Position numbers and translations under genes: made by a program. Below the pieces are notes generated by a model, which was not told the origin of the DNA, made no database searches, and worked only from the letters and a program-made list of their open reading frames with translations. A stretch of DNA of 11,283 nucleotides from NCBI GenBank assembly GCA_029939615.1, contig JAOZSP010000032.1, positions 1 to 11,283 of the forward strand, in the 5' to 3' direction. Position 1 is the stretch's first letter, and each line of letters opens with the position of its first letter. This stretch comes from Candidatus Izemoplasma sp. Its GTDB lineage: Bacteria > Bacillota_I > Bacilli_A > Izemoplasmatales > Izemoplasmataceae. Of this stretch, positions 6,924 through 11,283 are shown piece by piece.

Positions 6924-6952
6924 ATTATATGAATTTTATATGAATTTTTCAA
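6924..6952 (-). promoter_or_regulatory. Promoter of the giant lipoprotein gene
   Basis: On the minus strand, -35 TTGAAA (5/6 match), a 17-bp spacer and a perfect -10 TATAAT (6924-6929) lie 64 bp upstream of the TTG start. Two of three ATATGAATTTT direct repeats overlap it. Confidence 0.65.
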
Positions 6953-6977
6953 CATATAAACCAAATATATGAATTTT
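6927..6977. promoter_or_regulatory. Three direct repeats in the divergent promoter region
   Basis: ATATGAATTTT occurs at 6927-6937, 6938-6948 and 6967-6977. The first two abut (11-bp period, one helical turn) and the third is 29 bp further. They overlap the lipoprotein promoter and lie upstream of the permease gene, so one bound regulator could act on both. AT-rich background makes chance similarity possible, but three exact 11-mers in 51 bp is notable. Confidence 0.4.
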
Positions 6978-6987
6978 TACTCATACA

Positions 6988-7017
6988 TTATCAAATTCTC
7001 AAGAAATAAGTTATAAT
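6988..7017 (+). promoter_or_regulatory. Possible promoter of the FtsX-like permease gene
   Basis: -35 TTATCA (6988-6993), an 18-bp spacer and a perfect -10 TATAAT (7012-7017). The transcript would start at or inside the GAGGTG Shine-Dalgarno (7024-7029), leaving a very short leader, so the -10 match may be fortuitous. Confidence 0.35.
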
Positions 7018-7035
7018 AAAGCCGAGGTGAACATC

Positions 7036-8856
7036 ATGAGACTCCTATATATAGATCAACTTCGAAAAATAAGAAAAAATCTCTTTAACTTTATAAGTCT
7101 TTCAATTTTAGTAATAATTATCGCTTTAACATTTACCGCTGTCAAATCTTCTATAAGAAGACTAGACAAAAACTATGATAGTTACTTACAAACACAACAA
7201 ATTGAAGATTTTTATTTTAATATGGGAGAAGTTGATGTTAATTTCTTAGGTGCAACAGCGATAATGAATCTTTGTACAGAATTAGATGTCGAATATGATT
7301 GTTATTTCGCATTTGCACATCCTGATGATCCTATATATATAAATAATCTTAACATCATTATCAATCAAGGAATAAATGAACATCCTGAAGTATACGAAGA
7401 ACTAATTGATAATTTTGTAGCTGATTTTGAAGAAGACTATGATTACACAATTGAAAAAAGTAGTGTTGTAAATATAGATGAAGGAGATTTTATTTATAAA
7501 TTCATGTCAATTACAGAAACTATTAATATTCCTTATATAGTTGAAGGAGAATTACCAGTAAATGATTTTGAAATAGCTATCTTCCCAGAATTCGCAGAAG
7601 CAAATAATATTAATATAGGAGATACTTATTCTATTAATGATAAAGAATACATTGTTACTGCATTTTATTACGCTCCAGAATTTATGTTTCCTATCTTTAG
7701 TTTAAGCGTAATTAACTTTGAACCAGAGTATCAAACACTAGTATTATGTAACATGAATACTATGAGAGATTTAGATCACTTTATATTTGTTAAATATTTA
7801 GTTCAAGGAGACTTAACAGAAATATTCGGTGATTTCGGATACGACACAATGCAAAATGGTGATTTAAGTTTATTAGGTAAAAATATGCAGTTAGTAGAAA
7901 TCTTAATGCCTAAAGAAATAAACTTTAGAATAATTGCCTTACCAACAGAAATAAGTAACGCTAATGCTTTTATCGATATCTTTCTTCCTTTATTTATATT
8001 CTTTATAGTAATATTACTTCTAGTCTTTATGAAAAGATATATCGATAAAAACCAAGACGATATAAAAACGTTACACGCTATTGGATATAAGAATAATGAA
8101 ATCGCCAGGGCGATTATCATATATCCATTCTTTATATCCTTAACATCCATTATTGGATATCTCTTAGGATTACTTGTATCAAACAAACTATTTGAACTAT
8201 ATTCAAGTAGATACCTATTTCCAAAAGCTGAGTTCTCAATTGATTTTGATTTAATACTATATTCTGTTATTCTTCCAATAATCTTAATTACATTAATAAA
8301 TTATCTTTTTATAATCTATAACTTAGCAAAAAAAAGTAAAAAGATAAATAAAATTAAATTACGACTATTCAAATTTACTACACTAAAAACAGTACTAACA
8401 ACGTTTATCCTATTTCTTACTGTAAGTGTAATGATTACATTCGGATTAAATGGTAATTCAATGTTTACATCGTTCATCGAAACAACAAAACTCGGAAACA
8501 ACTACGCAGAAATGGCAAATTTACAATATATGACCAATGATGACCATTTAGATACCTACGAGGAATACACAAAAACGCCTGTAAAAATTAAAGAGGTCAA
8601 CTCTAGAGAGGTCAAAACTAGTCAAACATCGACCCTTTACGGAATTAATCCAGATAATGAACTTAAACTTCTAATCGAGAATAATATTCTTAATAATCTT
8701 CTCTTAATTGATGGTGTGATTATCTCTGATTACTTACAAACAAAATTAGATTTACGAGTTGGAGATACAATAACTTTTGAAGTTGGAGGAGTAATTATTA
8801 CTGAAGAAATTGTTGGAATCTCACAAAAGAAAAAATCAACTCATATTACAATTTAG
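7036..8856 (+). CDS. FtsX/MacB-like ABC transporter permease, 5' part of a frameshifted gene
   Basis: The frame gives 606 residues: helix 1 (17-36), a large extracellular acidic domain (about 40-305), helices 2-4 (312-332, 360-382, 404-429), a basic linker, helix 5 (450-471) and the start of a second extracellular domain. DDIKTLHAIGYKNNEI (341-356) is the FtsX-domain coupling motif. The second half repeats this plan but continues in another frame after the A-run at 8830-8835, so about the last six residues here are out of frame. The joined protein would have about 781 residues, normal for two-FtsX-domain permeases. Family members work with a separate ATP-binding subunit to move lipids, lipoproteins or peptides or to transmit force; none is visible here. 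Start choice: GAGGTG 6 nt before ATG 7036; an in-frame GTG at 7027 lies inside that site. Confidence 0.85.
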   Translation: MRLLYIDQLRKIRKNLFNFISLSILVIIIALTFTAVKSSIRRLDKNYDSYLQTQQIEDFYFNMGEVDVNFLGATAIMNLCTELDVEYDCYFAFAHPDDPIYINNLNIIINQGINEHPEVYEELIDNFVADFEEDYDYTIEKSSVVNIDEGDFIYKFMSITETINIPYIVEGELPVNDFEIAIFPEFAEANNINIGDTYSINDKEYIVTAFYYAPEFMFPIFSLSVINFEPEYQTLVLCNMNTMRDLDHFIFVKYLVQGDLTEIFGDFGYDTMQNGDLSLLGKNMQLVEILMPKEINFRIIALPTEISNANAFIDIFLPLFIFFIVILLLVFMKRYIDKNQDDIKTLHAIGYKNNEIARAIIIYPFFISLTSIIGYLLGLLVSNKLFELYSSRYLFPKAEFSIDFDLILYSVILPIILITLINYLFIIYNLAKKSKKINKIKLRLFKFTTLKTVLTTFILFLTVSVMITFGLNGNSMFTSFIETTKLGNNYAEMANLQYMTNDDHLDTYEEYTKTPVKIKEVNSREVKTSQTSTLYGINPDNELKLLIENNILNNLLLIDGVIISDYLQTKLDLRVGDTITFEVGGVIITEEIVGISQKKKSTHITI

Positions 8857-9380
8857 ATAATACATATTATAACGGATTATACTTAACAGATTATACATAC
8901 TATAATCCTTACATTACATCACGAATTGATTACCAAAATTCACTTGATGAATTTATCGCAATATTAAATATTTCAAGTCTCATTTTAAACTTTTTATTAG
9001 TTCTTTCAATTGCCCTTTCACTATTCATATTTGGACTAATTATTATTAACTACTTTAAAGATAATCGATTCGAAATTGCCATCTTAAAATCAGTTGGATA
9101 CAACAATCTTGAAATAAACAAGAAATACTTGGTTATTATATATATCATATTAGTATTCACTTACATTTCAAGCATTCCAATCACCACTTTATTACTAGAA
9201 TATATGATGACAATTCTAATGAATAACATCGGGTTCAAACTAATTTTGGATTTCTCATATACAAATATTCTAATCGGCTTTATTATGCTAAATGTTATCT
9301 TTTCTGTTATCGTTATATATACAACCAAATACTTTGATAAGATCAATATATCTGAATTAATTAAGCATGGTGAAATATAA
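8835..9380 (+). pseudogene. 3' part of the FtsX-like permease, displaced by -1
   Basis: Re-reading the last A of the six-A run (8830-8835) gives an uninterrupted 181-codon continuation starting I-N-S-Y-Y-N-L-D. It carries three more membrane helices and NRFEIAILKSVGYNNLEI, the second FtsX coupling motif, and ends at TAA 9378-9380. One extra A (seven instead of six) would restore a single gene. The first possible independent start is a TTG at 9129 with no clear Shine-Dalgarno, inside the membrane domain, so separate translation is unlikely. Causes could be a real inactivating deletion, phase variation in the A-run, a sequencing or assembly error, or frameshifting during expression. Confidence 0.85.
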
Positions 9381-9404
9381 AAAAGAGCTCCCGCTCTTTT
9401 TTTT
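9379..9404 (+). terminator. Intrinsic terminator after the permease gene
   Basis: AAAAAAGAGC (9379-9388) pairs with GCTCTTTTTT (9393-9402) around TCCC, followed by more T. The stem overlaps the stop codon. Its presence directly after the second-frame stop supports treating both permease parts as one transcription unit. Confidence 0.85.
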
Positions 9405-9735
9405 ATATCACCACTTAAGTATAACAAAATATACCATTTAATCAGGGGCGAAAATATACTATTAAACTACACTTTACTCCCAATTATTAAAGAAGTTCTT
9501 AAAGCTCCATTATACATTCTTAAGAGGTCTAATAGGCAAATTTATTCATAATTAATCATATCTAAGATGTGAAAATCACCTATCATACTGAATTATGAAA
9601 TCATCTAAACTCTCACATTTTATTAAAGTAAATATGATGATCAAATTCAATTGTTATTACAATAATATTAACGACAAATTCTTGGTGCTAAAATTCTAAA
9701 ATCAATAGAACTTACCCTATATATTTTTGTAATAG

Positions 9736-9806
9736 TTTTTAGTTTGTTTATAATTGGTTTTTAGTTTATTTTTAGAACTGTTTTTTATGATTAGTTTGAT
9801 TTTTTT
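9736..9806 (+). repeat. Helically spaced T-tracts, candidate bent or unwinding DNA
   Basis: TTTTTAG occurs at 9736, 9758 and 9769; longer T-runs start at 9781 and 9800. The steps are 22, 11, 12 and 19 bp, close to one or two helical turns. The first two copies belong to a longer direct repeat, GTTTTTAGTTT(G/A)TTT. Such phasing is known to bend DNA and to favour melting. Confidence 0.45.
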
Positions 9807-9933
9807 CTTTTTATAATTTGGCATCATACTTTTTCACTTATAAGTTTCAACATCAATTTCTTGGTAATTAATTTTCTTACTAATAACTAATGTTAAGAAA
9901 TTCCAAGCATAACACCTAAATGTTCAATTTTAG

Positions 9934-9972
9934 TGTGGATAATGTGGAAAACTACACAGAAATTGTGGATAA
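9934..9972 (+). promoter_or_regulatory. Cluster of three DnaA boxes
   Basis: TGTGGATAA, the complement of the consensus TTATCCACA, occurs at 9934-9942 and 9964-9972. TGTGGAAAA, a one-mismatch form, abuts the first at 9943-9951. All three face the same way. The last ends 22 bp upstream of the TetR gene's -35 box. The cluster could be part of an origin, a DnaA-titration site, or a DnaA-controlled promoter. Confidence 0.6.
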
Positions 9973-9994
9973 CTTTTTTACTTTACATAAAAAT

Positions 9995-10024
9995 TTGACA
10001 AATCGGTCAAAATATGGTTATAAT
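9995..10024 (+). promoter_or_regulatory. Consensus promoter of the TetR-family gene
   Basis: A perfect -35 TTGACA (9995-10000) and a perfect -10 TATAAT (10019-10024) are 18 bp apart, 43 bp upstream of the start codon. It is the strongest-looking promoter in the window, which suggests it is normally held down by a repressor. Confidence 0.8.
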
Positions 10025-10034
10025 GAAATTGACC
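9995..10034. promoter_or_regulatory. Candidate TetR operator half-sites
   Basis: TTGAC (9995-9999) and GTCAA (10006-10010) form an inverted repeat over the -35 box. GGTCAA (10005-10010) and TTGACC (10029-10034) form a second, wider one flanking the -10 box. TetR-family regulators usually bind palindromes at their own promoters, so autoregulation is likely. Confidence 0.5.
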
Positions 10035-10066
10035 ATTTTTTTATTAATGAGAGAAAGGGTGATATT

Positions 10067-10684
10067 ATGAGTGAATTTCTACAAAAAGACGATGCTCGTA
10101 AAAACCGAATTTTAGAGGCTGCGTTAGTTGAGTTCGCAGATAAAGGTTACAAAAAAGCTTCTACAAACACTATTGTACGTGAAGCACAAGTATCAAAAGG
10201 TTTATTATTCCACTACTTTATAAGTAAGAAGGAATTATATATTTATATTTATAAATATGCACAAGAAGTAATTACTAATGAAATGTACGAAGGAGTTAAC
10301 TTTGCTGATCGTGATGTTTTAAATAGATTATTCGCTTCTACAGTTCATAAGATTAATTCATATATTAATCATCCTCTGTTTACTCAACTTTTTGAACATC
10401 ATGCATTTATTGATGATGAGGATATTCTTTCAAGAACAGCAGAATCTTCAGCTAATTATATTTCAGAATCATATACAAAACTATTTAGCAATATTGATTA
10501 TTTCTTTTTCCAAGAAAGAATTAATATTGATAGATCTTTAGATGTGGTAAAATGGACAATTGATAGAATTAGTAAAAATTGGATTACTGCTAATAACAAT
10601 CGTTTTAAAGAAGATTCTTTTGTAGAATTAAAAGAAGAAATTGAAATCTACTTAGAATTATTTAGAGACGCACTGTATAAGTAA
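10067..10684 (+). CDS. TetR/AcrR-family transcriptional regulator
   Basis: The 205-residue protein has the TetR N-terminal DNA-binding domain: RKNRILEAALVEFADKGYKK (11-30) is helix 1, and TNTIVREAQVSKGLLFHYF (33-51) is the helix-turn-helix, followed by SKKELY. Residues about 65-200 form the variable helical domain that binds a ligand and dimerises; the ligand cannot be read from sequence. Length is typical. Start choice: the frame is open from 9920, but those 49 codons translate DnaA boxes and the promoter; AAAGGGTGATATT before ATG 10067 decides the start. The operator-like half-sites suggest that it represses itself. Its target is unclear: the upstream permease is separated by a terminator and about 690 bp, and the downstream membrane gene is convergent. 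The DnaA boxes upstream may add control linked to replication. Confidence 0.92.
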   Translation: MSEFLQKDDARKNRILEAALVEFADKGYKKASTNTIVREAQVSKGLLFHYFISKKELYIYIYKYAQEVITNEMYEGVNFADRDVLNRLFASTVHKINSYINHPLFTQLFEHHAFIDDEDILSRTAESSANYISESYTKLFSNIDYFFFQERINIDRSLDVVKWTIDRISKNWITANNNRFKEDSFVELKEEIEIYLELFRDALYK

Positions 10685-10686
10685 AC

Positions 10687-10712
10687 AAAAAAGCGGTAAT
10701 ACCGCTTTTTTT
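10687..10712. terminator. Bidirectional terminator shared by convergent genes
   Basis: AAAAAAGCGG (10687-10696) pairs with CCGCTTTTTT (10702-10711) around TAATA. A and T runs on both sides let it end the TetR transcript rightward and the 10711-11049 transcript leftward. The latter gene's stop codon overlaps the T-run. Confidence 0.85.
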
Positions 10713-11049
10713 ATGCTATAAAAGGTAACAAGAATAAGAGTGCTGCAGCAATTAACGCAACATAGAAGAATGTAAACATAACATTAACTAGTAACGCAAA
10801 TACTAAATTCGCTGAATGCATAATCAAGTTATTAGTGTTTGATCTATCAAATAGGTACTTAATGAAATTAATAACGGAAATCACTAACATCGCTAACAAG
10901 AAGAAATAATCAATTACAATTAATATAAGTGCAATAACCTTCCCAAACTCTTTACCACCCGATAATGCAATTGCTAAAGATACTATAATAAATGAAATAA
11001 GTGTTAATATTAAAAATCGTGTAAAAAACCTTTTAGGAGTTTTATACAT
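10711..11049 (-). CDS. Small multi-pass membrane protein (unknown function)
   Basis: The 112-residue protein is almost entirely hydrophobic. A basic N-terminus (MYKTPKRFFTR) is followed by helices at about 11-30 and 38-62, a polar loop FDRSNTNNLIMH (67-78), and a 33-residue hydrophobic C-terminus that could hold one long or two short helices. I see no catalytic motif or recognised family. The start at 11049 is supported by AAAGGAAGTG with a 6-nt spacing and by a good promoter just upstream. It converges on the TetR gene and shares its terminator, so it is not in that operon. Confidence 0.7.
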   Translation of the reverse strand: MYKTPKRFFTRFLILTLISFIIVSLAIALSGGKEFGKVIALILIVIDYFFLLAMLVISVINFIKYLFDRSNTNNLIMHSANLVFALLVNVMFTFFYVALIAAALLFLLPFIA

Positions 11050-11070
11050 GAAATCACTTCCTTTGTCACT

Positions 11071-11099
11071 ATTGTAATTCTTTTATCAAGCTTTGTAAA
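11071..11099 (-). promoter_or_regulatory. Promoter of the small membrane protein gene
   Basis: On the minus strand, -35 TTTACA (11094-11099), a 17-bp spacer and -10 TACAAT (11071-11076) each match consensus at five of six positions. The predicted leader is short, about 15 nt, just long enough for the Shine-Dalgarno. Confidence 0.6.
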
Positions 11100-11103
11100 C
11101 AAC

Positions 11104-11130
11104 AAAAGGCTCTTTTACAGAGCCTTTTTT
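11104..11130. terminator. Intrinsic terminator near the right edge
   Basis: AAAAGGCTCT (11104-11113) pairs with AGAGCCTTTT (11119-11128) around TTTAC, with six T at 11125-11130. The T-run is better on the plus strand, but no plus-strand gene ends nearby. It most likely ends a leftward gene entering from the right edge, insulating the promoter at 11071-11099. Confidence 0.75.
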
Positions 11131-11224
11131 GTTCCCTTGCTCCAACTTTCCTTAATTTCCCTATCGTTAGAACATATTCATATTCTATCAAAGAAAACAG
11201 TTTAAGTTGTGAATTAACTGTGAA

Positions 11225-11283
11225 TCACGCTTCTTTTACTATTGCCACCATAGGTATTAATAAAAATGCTGCCCACGAATACA
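11225..11283 (-). CDS. Possible C-terminal end of a membrane protein (partial, right edge)
   Basis: One minus-strand frame reads YSWAAFLLIPMVAIVKEA and then TGA (11225-11227). The stretch looks like the last membrane helix of a protein with a short polar tail, and the terminator about 95 bp downstream would suit a leftward gene. Only 18 residues are visible, so the call is weak. Confidence 0.3.
   Translation of the reverse strand, partial: YSWAAFLLIPMVAIVKEA

Larger units (their letters stand above)
9381..10066. other. Long gene-free stretch with origin-like elements
   Basis: Apart from the terminator at its left end, 9405-9720 shows no coding potential, RNA gene or repeat that I can support. 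From 9721 to about 9815 the plus strand is T-rich with regularly spaced T-tracts. Three DnaA-box matches lie at 9934-9972, and the TetR gene's promoter and half-sites fill 9995-10034. No dnaA or dnaN gene is in the window. Confidence 0.5.

Noticed and set aside
8828..8840. Programmed -1 ribosomal frameshift
   Set aside because: The A-run gives only a partial slippery site (the P-site codon would re-pair with GAA), no stimulatory hairpin or upstream Shine-Dalgarno was evident, and frameshifting is not known in this permease family; an indel is simpler.
9129..9380. Separate 83-residue membrane protein
   Set aside because: The frame continues upstream to the A-run without a stop and encodes the second FtsX domain; its TTG start has no ribosome binding site.
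9920..10066. 49-codon N-terminal extension of the TetR regulator
   Set aside because: It would translate the DnaA boxes and the consensus promoter, and TetR proteins start close to the ATG at 10067.
11131..11224. Read-through of the right-edge frame with TGA as tryptophan
   Set aside because: No other gene in the window uses TGA as a sense codon, and the extended frame would run through a terminator hairpin and a promoter.

Overview
The window is strongly AT-rich bacterial DNA with Firmicutes-type ribosome binding sites and sigma-70-like promoters. TGA acts only as a stop: more than 1000 codons of the giant lipoprotein gene contain no in-frame TGA, and tryptophan is TGG, so the Mycoplasma code does not apply. 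Sec lipoproteins with short Cys-rich repeats, a Wzz-type polysaccharide protein and low GC fit a Bacillota or standard-code Mycoplasmatota lineage (Izemoplasma/Acholeplasma-like). That placement is inferred from the style of the lipoproteins, not proven.

Left part (1-1842, all minus strand): the N-terminal part of a Wzz/YveK-type polysaccharide chain-length protein running off the left edge; an anchored, secreted 266-residue protein made of two diverged copies of one Cys-pair domain; and a 73-residue two-helix membrane protein. The 266-residue gene has a 34-bp palindrome over its promoter.

Middle (1895-3700): a lone plus-strand AAA_14/DUF4143 ATPase gene, preceded by 2.6 tandem copies of a 23-bp, relatively GC-rich repeat that resembles an insertion-sequence end, and followed by a strong terminator and a hairpin-rich stretch that may hold a structured RNA. 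This block looks inserted between minus-strand genes.

Centre (3702-9380): a divergent pair. Leftward is a 1052-residue acidic lipoprotein (TTG start, lipobox, five 20-residue Cys repeats, four repeats with a 78-79 residue period). Rightward is an FtsX-like ABC permease whose last quarter is out of frame by one base in an A-run. Three direct repeats lie in the shared promoter region. No ATP-binding subunit is visible.

Right part (9381-11283): about 690 bp without a gene, holding helically spaced T-tracts and three DnaA-box matches in 39 bp; then a TetR regulator with a consensus promoter embedded in TTGAC(C)/GGTCAA half-sites; a convergent small membrane protein sharing its terminator; and possibly the C-terminal end of another membrane protein at the edge. 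Nearly all recognisable genes act at or in the cell envelope, so the window reads as an envelope/secreted-protein region with one mobile-looking insertion and one origin-like non-coding stretch.
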